Below, in pieces: positions 18,623 through 27,050 of a stretch of 64,000 nucleotides of DNA. The position numbers and the translations under genes are program-made. The stretch lies in NCBI RefSeq assembly GCF_024346755.1, contig NZ_AP024862.1, forward strand, positions 682,001-746,000, written 5' to 3'. Below the pieces are notes generated by a model that made no database searches, was not told where the DNA came from, and was given only the letters and a program-made list of their open reading frames with translations. The stretch's first letter is position 1, and every line of letters starts with the position of its first letter. Origin of the DNA: Vibrio aerogenes. GTDB lineage: Bacteria > Pseudomonadota > Gammaproteobacteria > Enterobacterales > Vibrionaceae.

Positions 18623-20140
18623 TTATTGTGTCTTCGCTGCACCTGATGGCCGACGTGTTCTGCGGCGCTGTCCGGCTGGCTTGGTTTTTCCTGCGGCATC
18701 TGAAGGGTGTGTTTGCTGATTCAGGGGCTTCTTGCCCGAAGGTTTCCTCTGCTTTGAACGGCCTTCGCCGGATGTCTTTCCCTGGTGCATTCCCTGATGT
18801 TGATTAGAGCTGGGTTGGCCAGATCTGGCTGTTGCCGTTGTTCCATCTGACCGGCGGGGTTGACGGCGTTTTGGTTTTTGAGATGAAGCTGAAGACGCTT
18901 GCCCGGCGGTATCCGGTTTCCGGCCTTCAGTTGTTTTTACTTTCTTCGGCTTTTTGGGCTTTTTCGGCTTGATCGGGCGCGTGTCCAGCTTTGATTCCGG
19001 CAGTGGATTGGTTGGCTGGTAACCATTGAGTGCCAGGCGTGGCAGCAATTGTTGTGTCAGGCGTTCGATCGCAAACAGATCCGGCGCTTCAATGGCTGAA
19101 ACCAGTGAAATTGCTTTCCCTGTTTCTCCGGCCCGCCCTGTCCGGCCGATCCGGTGGACATAATCCTGCGGCACTTTCGGCAGTTCAAAGTTCACGACCT
19201 GAGGTAGTTGCGGAATATCGATCCCGCGGGCTGCAATATCTGTGGCAACCAGTACACGCAGCTGACCGGATTTAAAATCAGCCAGTGCTTTTGTCCGCGC
19301 GCCCTGACTTTTGTTCCCGTGAATAGCCGCTGCTGCCAGTTTCTCATTGGTCAAAAACGCAGCCAGGCGGTTGGCTCCATGCTTGGTCCGGGTAAATACC
19401 AGCACCTGTTGCCAGTTTCCTTCTTTGATCAGTTTCGCCAGCATGGGCGGTTTTTTCTTGACGTCCGCCGGATAAATACACTGTTCAACAGTCCGGGCGG
19501 TAGAATTTGCCGGGTTAACCGAAATTTCAACCGGGTTATTGACCAGTCCCTTCGCTAAGTCACGAATTTCCTGAGAAAATGTGGCGGAGAACAGCAGGTT
19601 CTGACGTTTTGCCGGGAGAACTTTCAGAATTTTACGGACATCACGCAAAAAGCCCATATCCAGCATCCGGTCTGCTTCATCCAGAACCAGAACTTCCAGT
19701 TGTGCGAACTTCACCGCATTCTGCTGATGTAAATCCAGCAACCGTCCCGGTGTCGCGACCAGAATATCGGCACCTTTTGTCAGACGCTGCATCTGTGGAT
19801 TGATTTTGACGCCACCAAACACCACGGTGCTGCTGAGTGATAAATGACGGCTGTAAGTCTCAATATTATCCTGAATTTGTGCAGCCAGCTCGCGGGTTGG
19901 TGTCAGTATCAGTGCCCGGACGTGGTTGCTGCGAACCCGGGCTCCGTGAGTCAGGCGTTCCAGTATAGGGAGTGTAAAGCCTGCGGTTTTACCCGTGCCG
20001 GTTTGTGCAGCAGCCATCACATCGTGACCTTTCAGTACGGCCGGAATGGCTTGCGCCTGAACAGGTGAAGGTGTGTCGTAGCCGATTTCCTGTATGGCGC
20101 GAAGGATTGGTGCAGACAGACCTAACGAGGTAAAACCCAT
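18623..20140 (-). CDS. rhlE: DEAD-box ATP-dependent RNA helicase, RhlE type
   Basis: 505 residues. Motifs in order: Q motif [23 protein letters not shown] (about residues 44-52), Ia [20 protein letters not shown], and [12 protein letters not shown]. From about residue 380 a long, basic, low-complexity tail (Lys-Pro repeats, Ser/Gln/Arg-rich) probably binds RNA. RhlE proteins remodel rRNA and mRNA during ribosome assembly and decay. Vibrios carry several RhlE-like helicases, so the exact orthology is uncertain. Confidence 0.88.
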   Translation of the reverse strand: MGFTSLGLSAPILRAIQEIGYDTPSPVQAQAIPAVLKGHDVMAAAQTGTGKTAGFTLPILERLTHGARVRSNHVRALILTPTRELAAQIQDNIETYSRHLSLSSTVVFGGVKINPQMQRLTKGADILVATPGRLLDLHQQNAVKFAQLEVLVLDEADRMLDMGFLRDVRKILKVLPAKRQNLLFSATFSQEIRDLAKGLVNNPVEISVNPANSTARTVEQCIYPADVKKKPPMLAKLIKEGNWQQVLVFTRTKHGANRLAAFLTNEKLAAAAIHGNKSQGARTKALADFKSGQLRVLVATDIAARGIDIPQLPQVVNFELPKVPQDYVHRIGRTGRAGETGKAISLVSAIEAPDLFAIERLTQQLLPRLALNGYQPTNPLPESKLDTRPIKPKKPKKPKKVKTTEGRKPDTAGQASSASSQKPKRRQPRRSDGTTATARSGQPSSNQHQGMHQGKTSGEGRSKQRKPSGKKPLNQQTHPSDAAGKTKPAGQRRRTRRPSGAAKTQ

Positions 20141-20435
20141 AGTTGATTCTCAATAGTTGATGGAAAAGAAAATTCGCCCCGGTTTCATGGTGGCGAAAGG
20201 TGCAATATTCTGAGGCTTTCAGGCGCTGGCTGCAACTGATAATTGAGATTTTATAACCGAACAGACCTCAGAAGGCGGTTTAGCGGGTTTAATGAGTTTC
20301 CGGGACAGACATTTTCTTTCCTGTGTTTATATACAGTAATATGAGACTCATTTATAATCCTCCGGTATTGTACACCCACACAACCTGAAGATATTGTGTC
20401 CAGGTCATTTGGTATAATTAGTGGAGCACTCACCC
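20141..20435. promoter_or_regulatory. Divergent spacer between helicase and esterase genes
   Basis: A TATAAT hexamer at 20413-20418 lies 18 bp before the esterase ATG, which would give a very short leader. A single GGGACAGAC core (20302-20310) matches the RAYT repeat. Nothing else is recognisable. Confidence 0.4.
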
Positions 20436-21365
20436 ATGTATGAGCAAATCGAACCGGGTATCAGAGAATTAGTTCAGGAATTTATCGCATCCGGAAAACC
20501 CTGTTCTTCAAAACAAACGATTCAGCAACGCAGGGAAGGGTATGTTGCCAGTACTTCACTGGCAGGCCAGAGCCCGGACATGGCAGAAGAGTTTATCTGT
20601 GAATTGAATGGCATTCAGTTAAAAGTGTTTAAACCCGTGGTGCGGCATGATTTACCCGTGATTGTCTATTTTCATGGCGGTTGTTTTGTGAGTGGTGGCT
20701 TTGAGACTCACACACCCCAGTTAAGACAGCTGGCGCAGTTGTCGGAATGCATGGTCATTTGTATCAGGTATCGTTTAGCGCCTGAACATGTTTATCCGGC
20801 AGCCCATGATGATGTTTATCAGGCTGTACTTGGCATCCAAGATTCAGCAGTGCGCTTGGGAGTGGATTCGCAGCGGATGTTTTTTATCGGTGACAGTGCC
20901 GGAGCGCAGCTGGCGCTGGTGACTTCACTACGTTTGAAGCAAAGGCAGCAAGGGTTGCCCTCCGGACAGATTTTGATTTATCCAATGCTCGATCCGTTTG
21001 GTTCATCACACAGTTATCAGATGAACGGACAAGATTATATGATTACGGCGCAGGCACTCCTTTCGGGTTTTGCGATGTATACAGCCAATCAAACCGTTGA
21101 ATCTGTGTGCAGTAATCCGGAGTTACATCCATTACAGGCGGCAGATTTGTCCGGATTGCCTCAAACATGGATTATTACGGCTGAATTTGATCCGCTGAAA
21201 GATGAGGGTTTTACGCTGTATGAACGTCTCCGGACACAAGGTGTAACCGTTCAGCATAAGCATTATGCAGGTGTGATCCATGGATTCTTTCAGTTAGCTG
21301 GCGTCAGCCAGTCTGCGGTTTCATGCATTCACTATATTGCACAAGCGGTGAAAGAAGCATTTTAG
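20436..21365 (+). CDS. Alpha/beta hydrolase, HSL-type esterase/lipase
   Basis: 309 residues. The oxyanion-hole motif HGG is in VIVYFHGGCFVSGG, the nucleophile Ser is in FIGDSAGAQLAL, the acidic residue in ITAEFDPLKDEG and the catalytic His in GVIHGFFQL. This is the hormone-sensitive-lipase-like family, usually acting on short acyl esters. I use the ATG at 20436 with GGAG at 20423-20426; an upstream GTG at 20421 would overlap that ribosome binding site. No signal peptide, so cytoplasmic. Confidence 0.88.
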   Translation: MYEQIEPGIRELVQEFIASGKPCSSKQTIQQRREGYVASTSLAGQSPDMAEEFICELNGIQLKVFKPVVRHDLPVIVYFHGGCFVSGGFETHTPQLRQLAQLSECMVICIRYRLAPEHVYPAAHDDVYQAVLGIQDSAVRLGVDSQRMFFIGDSAGAQLALVTSLRLKQRQQGLPSGQILIYPMLDPFGSSHSYQMNGQDYMITAQALLSGFAMYTANQTVESVCSNPELHPLQAADLSGLPQTWIITAEFDPLKDEGFTLYERLRTQGVTVQHKHYAGVIHGFFQLAGVSQSAVSCIHYIAQAVKEAF

Positions 21366-21408
21366 CTCACAGCCCCATGATGTGACTCCAACTATTTAAG
21401 GTAATGAT

Positions 21409-21738
21409 GTGACCAACATTCTTTTTATATGCAGCAGAAATCAGTGGCGCAGTCCGACCGGTGAACAGGTGTGGAAAAACCATCCGGGGCTTGAGGTCCG
21501 CTCTGCCGGAACCAGCCCGAAAGCGAAAAGAACGGTCAGTGCCAAAGATATTCAATGGGCCGATGTGATCTTTGTGATGGAAGAAAAACATAAAAACAGG
21601 CTGAAAGCGTCATTTACCCGATTGCTTCAGTACAAAGACATTCAGGTCTTAGATATCCCGGATGATTATCAGTATATGGATCGTGAGTTGGTAGAAATTA
21701 TGCGGCAAACCGTTGGAGATTATCTGGGGTTGTCGTAA
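21409..21738 (+). CDS. Small low-molecular-weight protein tyrosine phosphatase-like protein
   Basis: 109 residues. The P-loop C(X)5R(S) is present as CSRNQWRSPT (residues 8-17), and the general-acid loop is DIPDDYQYM. The protein is clearly shorter than classical LMW-PTPs (about 150), lacking part of the middle, but it resembles a compact subfamily known in proteobacteria. The start is GTG at 21409 after AAGGTAATGAT. Likely a cytoplasmic phosphatase; substrate unknown. It lies 43 bp after the esterase gene and may share its transcript. Confidence 0.75.
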   Translation: MTNILFICSRNQWRSPTGEQVWKNHPGLEVRSAGTSPKAKRTVSAKDIQWADVIFVMEEKHKNRLKASFTRLLQYKDIQVLDIPDDYQYMDRELVEIMRQTVGDYLGLS

Positions 21739-21764
21739 CGATCTGATTTATCGGAATTAAGTGC

Positions 21765-22046
21765 CTATCGGGAAGAGACGATGTTCAGATTTAAAACATG
21801 CATGACCCTGTGTATGGTGTCCCAGCGGGGCTGCGTTTTGCCGTTCAATGAACGGTAGAGGTTCTCCCTGTTAAGGCCGGCGGCTTTGGCAACATGAGTC
21901 ATGCCCCGTTTTTTTACCAGATAACCGAGCGCTTCAATAAAAACCCGTGAATCTTCATTATAAAAGCAATCACACAGGAAGCTGTTAATTTCTTCCTGAG
22001 TTTCCATGAAATCAAATGGATTATAAGGGTAGGTTTTTTCGCCCAT
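21765..22046 (-). CDS. Antitoxin, HTH type (HI1420/HigA-like)
   Basis: 93 residues. The C-terminal helix-turn-helix region ALGYLVKKRGMTHVAKAAGLN followed by RENLYRSLNGKTQPRWDTI is typical of the downstream HI1420-type antidote family. It lies 3 bp after the toxin gene, with the GGAGA ribosome binding site overlapping the toxin stop, so the two are translationally coupled. It should bind and neutralise the toxin and repress the operon. Confidence 0.85.
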   Translation of the reverse strand: MGEKTYPYNPFDFMETQEEINSFLCDCFYNEDSRVFIEALGYLVKKRGMTHVAKAAGLNRENLYRSLNGKTQPRWDTIHRVMHVLNLNIVSSR

Positions 22047-22049
22047 AAT

Positions 22050-22349
22050 TTATTTCTCCAGATTGTTCAGGATTCGTTTTGCAGTTTGGATATCCGTTTG
22101 TTGTGTGCCTTTATGCCCACCATGAATCAGCAGAATTAATTCATATTCCTGAAGGGCGAAATATATCCGGTAACCTTTGGATACAAACAACCGCATTTCA
22201 AAGACCCCACCACCAACCGTTTTGATATCTCCGAAATTGCCCAGACTGGCCCGGATAATTCTTCGTTCAATCGCACTGATTGCCTGTCTGTCCTTTAATT
22301 TTGACATCCAGAGGATAAAGCTTTTCGTTCTTCTGACCTGATATCTCAT
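22050..22349 (-). CDS. RelE/HigB superfamily toxin (HI1419-like)
   Basis: About 99 residues: RTKSFILWMSKLKDRQAISAIERRI, then NFGDIKTVGGGVFEMRLF and KGYRIYFALQE, the pattern of the Gp49/HigB-like addiction-module killer family. It is probably a ribosome-dependent or free mRNA interferase. The toxin gene precedes the antitoxin gene, as in HI1419/HI1420 and higBA. I start at the ATG at 22349 (MRYQVRR); a TTG at 22382 would add 11 residues. Confidence 0.83.
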   Translation of the reverse strand: MRYQVRRTKSFILWMSKLKDRQAISAIERRIIRASLGNFGDIKTVGGGVFEMRLFVSKGYRIYFALQEYELILLIHGGHKGTQQTDIQTAKRILNNLEK

Positions 22350-22534
22350 GAAAAGTGTAGTGTTTACGCTACGTAATGGCAATCACTAAGGTTACTTTTA
22401 TCTCAGAAGCCAAAAGTGTGGTTTTTGTATGAGGTTTTGTGAGCTATAGCGGGTTTGAAGGGATGGGATTAATTCTGTCAACTAAGTCAGGCCATGTTCA
22501 TGATGATACTTAAATAAAACGCAGGTGGTTAAAT

Positions 22535-22726
22535 ATGAAAAATACAATGAGTGAATTAGAATCGATTATTGATGATACAGAATTGGCAATATTGGCATTG
22601 ACCTCAACAATGCTTTGCGAAAATGTTGGTGTTTGTGCACTACAAAAACTTTTGGCTGGTGTGAGTCATAAAGCAAAGGTGCTGCTTGAACTGGAGACCA
22701 GTAAAAAGTCTGAAAAATCTCATTAA
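22535..22726 (+). CDS. Small hypothetical protein
   Basis: 63 residues with an AGGTGG ribosome binding site before the ATG. Composition is helical (MSELESIIDDTELAILALTS, ALQKLLAGVSHKAKVLLELE), with two cysteines (CENVGVC). It resembles small accessory proteins of unknown role that are common beside mobile or defence genes, but no family was recognised. It could be unrelated to the NLR module that begins about 300 bp downstream. Confidence 0.45.
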   Translation: MKNTMSELESIIDDTELAILALTSTMLCENVGVCALQKLLAGVSHKAKVLLELETSKKSEKSH

Positions 22727-22830
22727 AGCATACAGGCCCGGCAACGATTAGGTGAGCAGGCAGTGCAGGAAACATTTCAGGCTTTGGCAACTCACCACTT
22801 TCATCACCAGAAACTTGAAGCGGAATAATC

Positions 22831-22868
22831 GGGACAGACGCTAAAATCAGGGACAGACGCTAAAATCA
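22831..22868 (+). repeat. Tandem GGGACAGACG repeat (19 bp x2)
   Basis: GGGACAGACGCTAAAATCA is repeated head to tail at 22831-22849 and 22850-22868. The core matches the RAYT-associated motif. The rest of 22727-23020 holds no other recognisable element. Confidence 0.7.
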
Positions 22869-23020
22869 AATCATCTTCCCTATAAAAATTACCGGCCTTT
22901 AATGTGACCGGAAAACAGGCCGGCATCGTCAGGGCAATTTCAAACCTGAATCATAGATGATATACAAGTTTGTGTGCTAAATTGCATCAATACCAGATGA
23001 TTATGCATAAGGAAATGATG

Positions 23021-23365
23021 ATGGATGTGATCTCGTTTTTTATCAGTACTGTGGCTGGTGGCGTATTTTATGATGCGATTAAAAGCGGCACACTGATTAC
23101 GGGAGAATGGCTGAAAGATCAATTGAAACAACAGCAAATTTCTATGCCGGTTGATCAACCAGCACTTGATGCATGGGCTGATGAATTACAGAATGTGCCA
23201 TCTTATGCCAGGTCTTCCCCTGAAGCGTTAAAAGAATACCTTGGTTCTCAGCATGTCCGTCCGGTTCTCGAAAAACACCTGAAACAGACGCATATCCATA
23301 TTGAAGGAGATAATTCCGGTATTGTCATTGGTGGTGATGTGTATGGGGGAGTTCATCAAAAATGA
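23021..23365 (+). CDS. Small putative effector paired with the NLR-like protein
   Basis: 114 residues from the third of three consecutive ATGs; AAGGA at 23009-23013 gives the best spacing to 23021, though 23015, 23018 or 22970 are possible. The N-terminus is hydrophobic/amphipathic (DVISFFISTVAGGVFYDAIK), the middle is helical and the last 25 residues hold the motif DNSGIVIGGDVYGGVH. Nearly the same motif opens the downstream NB-ARC protein, whose ATG overlaps this stop (ATGA). In known bacterial NLR amyloid-signalling pairs a small effector carries the motif at its C-terminus and the NLR carries it at the N-terminus. By analogy the N-terminal domain may be a membrane-acting or otherwise toxic effector; this is inference. 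Confidence 0.7.
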   Translation: MDVISFFISTVAGGVFYDAIKSGTLITGEWLKDQLKQQQISMPVDQPALDAWADELQNVPSYARSSPEALKEYLGSQHVRPVLEKHLKQTHIHIEGDNSGIVIGGDVYGGVHQK

Positions 23366-25665
23366 CAGGAACACAGATTGGCAGAGATAATTCAGGGGTT
23401 AGTATCGGTGGTGATGTTGAAGGTGGTGTACATTTTCATACCAGGCTAAACCAGACGAAGCAACTTCCCAGAGTCTTGTCATCACTGCCACAGTTTTTAT
23501 CAGAATCACTCATTGGCCGTCAGTCTGTTGAACAGTCTTTGTATCAGACATTAACCAATCAGGAGACGACGTCTGTCAGATTATTGCTTCAGGGAATCGG
23601 GGGCATCGGAAAAACGTCATTAGCAAAAGCTTTATTTGCCCGCAGCTATGCAGACGATAGTTTCAGCCATTTAATCTGGCTTCATGCCAATAATCCGAAT
23701 GAACTTGCACGGCTCGCTCAGTCCCTGAATGTTGATGTGACACAGGAACACTGGCCGCAACAACTCACGCAAACTTTATCCAATTTACCGGGGCCATGTC
23801 TGGCCGTTATTGATAATTTGTCTCAGGAAACTCAACAGCAGTTTACACTATTGATGCGTTGTCCGAACTGGCGGATTTTAGCAACAAGCCGCCATCAACT
23901 GGGTGGTTTTCACAAAGAACATATTCAATTTCTGGCTGAAGAAGAATGTATTGAACTCTATCTTCAGCACTGTGAATTTGACGATGACCGAGAGCAGGTT
24001 CGCAAGCTGGTGCAGCAGGCTGGTTATCACACGCTGGTGGTTGAATTATTTGGCAAGACAGCCGCGAATTCGGGCACAACAGCCGCTGATTTATGCCAGA
24101 CCCTGACAAATACAGGGTTTGATTTATCATCAACCTGTCAGGAAACCGTAGAAGCTTGCTATGGGGAACAAGAGCAGTTTAGTGAACAATTGCTGTATGA
24201 CCACATCCGGATGCTTTTTGATATAGCAACTCTGGATGACGTGCAGAAAATCATCCTCAAACAAATTGCTGTGCTGGGAACCAGCGCACATGCCGCAGAC
24301 CACCTGACGCAATGGTTGTCTTTAGACAATAAAACGCCGCTGCAAAAGTTGGTCAAAACAGGGTGGCTTCAGCGTTCACAAGATGAAAATAATCAACAAT
24401 TTTTTAGTCTGCACCCGGTAATTGTCGATGTTGCATGTCGTGAGATTTATCTGACGGATGAAATAACCGACCGGTTGACTGAAAACGTGGTTGAATCACT
24501 TGCTGTGGGGGAAACCGGGCATGGTATTGAGCATCAGGATAAGTTTGCAGCCGCCGGGGCTTTTGCTCAGTATCTTTGGGATATTCAAAACAGGCATGAA
24601 CTACCTTTAGTATTTTTGATGAATCAACTGGGATATTGTTTGTATCAATCTGGGTTGTATCCGGAGGCTTTGCCGCTGTTTCAGCGCGCGTTAGCGATTT
24701 GTGAAGCGAGCTTAGGAGAAAGTCACCCGGATGTGGCGACCAGCCTGAATAATCTGGCGGGATTATATAAGTCACAGGGCCAGTATCCGAAGGCTTTGCC
24801 GCTGTATGAGCGGGCGTTAGCGATTCGTGAAGCGAGCTTAGGAGAAAGTCACCCGGATGTAGCGGGGAGCCTGAATAATCTGGCTGGGTTGTATCAGTCA
24901 CAGGGCCAGTATCCGGAGGCTTTGCCGCTGTTTCAGCGCGCGTTAGCGATTTGTGAAGCGAGCTTAGGAGAAAGTCACCCGGATGTGGCGACCAGCCTGA
25001 ATAATCTGGCTTTGTTGTATGATTCACAGGGCCAGTATCCGAAGGCTTTGCCGCTGTATGAGCGGGCGTTAGCGATTTATGAAGCGAGCTTAGGAGAAAG
25101 TCACCCGTCAGTGGCGACCAGCCTGAATAATCTGGCTTTGTTGTATGATTCACAGGGCCAGTATCCGAAGGCTTTGCCGCTGTATGAGCGGGCGTTAGCG
25201 ATTCGTGAAGCGAGCTTAGGAGAAAGTCACCCGTCAGTGGCGACCAGCCTGAATAATCTGGCGGGATTATATAAGTCACAGGGCCAGTATCCGGAGGCTT
25301 TGCCGCTGTATGAGCGGGCGTTAGCGATTCGTGAAGCGAGCTTAGGAGAAAGTCACCCGTCTGTGGCGACCAGCCTGAATAATCTGGCTTTGTTGTATAA
25401 GTCACAGGGCCAGTATCCGGAGGCTTTGCCGCTGTATGAGCGGGCGTTAGCGATTCGTGAAGCGAGCTTAGGAGAAAGTCACCCGGATGTGGCGACCAGC
25501 CTGAATAATCTGGCTGGGTTGTATCTGTCACAAGGCCAGTATCAGGAGGCTTTGCCGCTGGTTCAGCGTGCGCTCAATATTATGAAAGATATCCTGGGTG
25601 CGGCGCACCCGAATACGGTGATCATTGCTAATAATCTGGACTACGTGAAAAAGCATATAAAATAG
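23362..25665 (+). CDS. NB-ARC/TPR (NLR-like, STAND) protein with N-terminal motif
   Basis: 767 residues. Residues 1-25 hold DNSGVSIGGDVEGGVH, matching 13 of 16 positions of the motif at the end of the upstream protein. An NTPase domain follows, with Walker A in LLLQGIGGIGKTSLAKALF (about residues 74-92), Walker B in CLAVIDNLS and a sensor-like ILATSRHQ. A winged-helix-like stretch leads to eight 42-residue kinesin-light-chain-type TPRs (about 433-766), seven nearly identical. STAND ATPases of this layout oligomerise when the repeat domain senses a ligand. The overlap with the upstream gene implies one transcript, so sensor and effector are probably made together. An antiphage role is likely but unproven. 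Confidence 0.85.
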   Translation: MTGTQIGRDNSGVSIGGDVEGGVHFHTRLNQTKQLPRVLSSLPQFLSESLIGRQSVEQSLYQTLTNQETTSVRLLLQGIGGIGKTSLAKALFARSYADDSFSHLIWLHANNPNELARLAQSLNVDVTQEHWPQQLTQTLSNLPGPCLAVIDNLSQETQQQFTLLMRCPNWRILATSRHQLGGFHKEHIQFLAEEECIELYLQHCEFDDDREQVRKLVQQAGYHTLVVELFGKTAANSGTTAADLCQTLTNTGFDLSSTCQETVEACYGEQEQFSEQLLYDHIRMLFDIATLDDVQKIILKQIAVLGTSAHAADHLTQWLSLDNKTPLQKLVKTGWLQRSQDENNQQFFSLHPVIVDVACREIYLTDEITDRLTENVVESLAVGETGHGIEHQDKFAAAGAFAQYLWDIQNRHELPLVFLMNQLGYCLYQSGLYPEALPLFQRALAICEASLGESHPDVATSLNNLAGLYKSQGQYPKALPLYERALAIREASLGESHPDVAGSLNNLAGLYQSQGQYPEALPLFQRALAICEASLGESHPDVATSLNNLALLYDSQGQYPKALPLYERALAIYEASLGESHPSVATSLNNLALLYDSQGQYPKALPLYERALAIREASLGESHPSVATSLNNLAGLYKSQGQYPEALPLYERALAIREASLGESHPSVATSLNNLALLYKSQGQYPEALPLYERALAIREASLGESHPDVATSLNNLAGLYLSQGQYQEALPLVQRALNIMKDILGAAHPNTVIIANNLDYVKKHIK
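24658..25662 (+). repeat. 126-bp tandem repeats encoding the TPR array (about 8 units)
   Basis: Units begin at 24658, 24784, 24910, 25036, 25162, 25288, 25414 and 25540. The first seven are nearly identical at the DNA level and the last has diverged. Differences cluster at a few codons (KALPLY/EALPLF, REASL/CEASL/YEASL, HPDV/HPSV, AGLYK/ALLYD). This suggests recent expansion or gene conversion and a variable sensor length. Confidence 0.95.
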
Positions 25666-25720
25666 CGCTGTCATCCGGTATTAAAGCGTGTGTCCTTGGT
25701 TCACTCTCCTCTTTTCACCA

Positions 25721-25746
25721 AAAAAGGCGCAACCCTGCGCCTTTTT
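25721..25746. terminator. Bidirectional Rho-independent terminator
   Basis: AAAAAGGCGC/GCGCCTTTTT, a perfect 10-bp stem with a 6-nt loop, between the convergent ends of the NLR gene and phnA. It can serve both. Confidence 0.88.
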
Positions 25747-25770
25747 CCATCTGAATTCATGCAGAAAAAA

Positions 25771-26340
25771 TTACTTTTTGCGTGAAAATTCACATCGCAA
25801 CCAGATAGACTGGCCTTCAACTTTACCGGAGAACAGATCAGGGTCATCCTGCGCGAGGCCAATGTTTCTCACCACTGTGCCTTGTTTGACCACCATGCTG
25901 GAGCCTTTCACCGGCAGGTCTTTGATAATTGTGACGTCGTCACCTTTTTTCAGTTCTGCACCGTTGCAATCGACGTGCTTCTGGCCGTCTTCGTCCATGC
26001 CGATCTCGGCCCACTTGGCGACGTCTTCTTCCATGTACATCATGTCTACCAAATCCTGCGCCCAGCCCTCGGATTCAGACAGGCGTTTTAACTGACGCCA
26101 TGCAGCGACCTGTACCGGTGGGACCTGACTCCACATACTGTCGTTCAGGCAACGCCAGTGGTTTGCATCAGCCGTTTCCGGGTTTTCAATCTGTTCACGG
26201 CAGGTATCACACAGCATAATCGCGTGATCAACGGTAACCTGAGTATGGGGTGCCACCACAAATGGCTGAAGCGGAGATGTTGCTGAGCACAGCTCGCATG
26301 CTGAACCACAGCGTTCTAATAAAGTTGCTTCTGTAGACAT
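25771..26340 (-). CDS. phnA: PhnA/YjdM family zinc-ribbon protein
   Basis: 189 residues. An N-terminal zinc-ribbon-like segment (CGSACELCSA and CDTCREQIE) and a C-terminal PhnA domain (DCNGAELKKGDDVTIIKDLPVKG and on to the end, about residues 124-189). Despite the name, PhnA-type proteins are not clearly part of phosphonate breakdown and the molecular role is unsettled. AGGATC precedes the ATG. Shares a terminator with the NLR gene. Confidence 0.9.
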   Translation of the reverse strand: MSTEATLLERCGSACELCSATSPLQPFVVAPHTQVTVDHAIMLCDTCREQIENPETADANHWRCLNDSMWSQVPPVQVAAWRQLKRLSESEGWAQDLVDMMYMEEDVAKWAEIGMDEDGQKHVDCNGAELKKGDDVTIIKDLPVKGSSMVVKQGTVVRNIGLAQDDPDLFSGKVEGQSIWLRCEFSRKK

Positions 26341-26537
26341 CGCATCTTGATCCTGTCTGAAAAATTAAGGGGGTATTATCCATTCTGTGACACGAAATGA
26401 AAGGATTAATCGATAAATAGTATGAGATAAACCGCGATATCGGCGCTCATGATAGACTAAACCGGTGAATTGTGAATGTGCTGATGTTGTGGAACGATAT
26501 CTGAACCACGCAATGCCGGGCAAAAAAGAGGAACAGC

Positions 26538-26972
26538 ATGAAAATCTGGAAAAAACCAATTGATGTGGATGTGTTAAACCAGACATCGCCAAATACGTTA
26601 ATCGAACACCTGAACATTGTGTATAGCGAGGTTACGGATCATTCAGTCTCGGCCACCATGCCGGTATGCAGCTTTACCCATCAGCCTTTGGGCATGTTAC
26701 ACGGCGGGGCATCTGTGGTGCTTGCGGAGACTCTGGGCTCGGTGGCGGCGAATTTCTGTGTCGATGATGATCACTACGCTGTCGGGCTGGATATCAATGC
26801 CAATCATATCCGGGCAATGTATAAAGGGGAAGTTACCGGTACGGCGGAGCCGGTTCATCTGGGTGTTTCGACTCAGGTGTGGCAAATCAATATCACTGAT
26901 GAACGGGGACGGTTGGTTTGTCAGAGTCGGTTAACGGTCATGGTGAAGAAAAAGCGTGATCGCCGCGACTAA
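26538..26972 (+). CDS. Hotdog-fold acyl-CoA thioesterase (MenI/YdiI-like)
   Basis: 144 residues, PaaI/YdiI type. The hotdog motif GMLHGGASVVLAETLGSVAA has the conserved HGG and the catalytic Glu, followed by GLDINANHIRAMYKGEVTG. Members hydrolyse DHNA-CoA in menaquinone synthesis or other aryl/acyl-CoAs. The GAGGAA ribosome binding site is well placed. It is not next to other menaquinone genes, so the precise substrate is open. Confidence 0.85.
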   Translation: MKIWKKPIDVDVLNQTSPNTLIEHLNIVYSEVTDHSVSATMPVCSFTHQPLGMLHGGASVVLAETLGSVAANFCVDDDHYAVGLDINANHIRAMYKGEVTGTAEPVHLGVSTQVWQINITDERGRLVCQSRLTVMVKKKRDRRD

Positions 26973-27050
26973 TTCCATGAAAGCATTTGCAGCTGGTTAC
27001 AGAAATGAGGAAAATAGTCTTATTATCATTCCGGGTGGAATTTCCTCTTT

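Noticed and set aside
24404..25531. A 375-codon open frame on the minus strand opposite the TPR repeats
   Set aside because: It is a by-product of the near-identical 126-bp repeats: one unit without a stop in the opposite frame repeats to give a long open frame. The plus-strand TPR protein explains the sequence.
24658..25662. Possible CRISPR-like repeat array
   Set aside because: Units are 126 bp, contiguous and coding (TPR), with no spacers.
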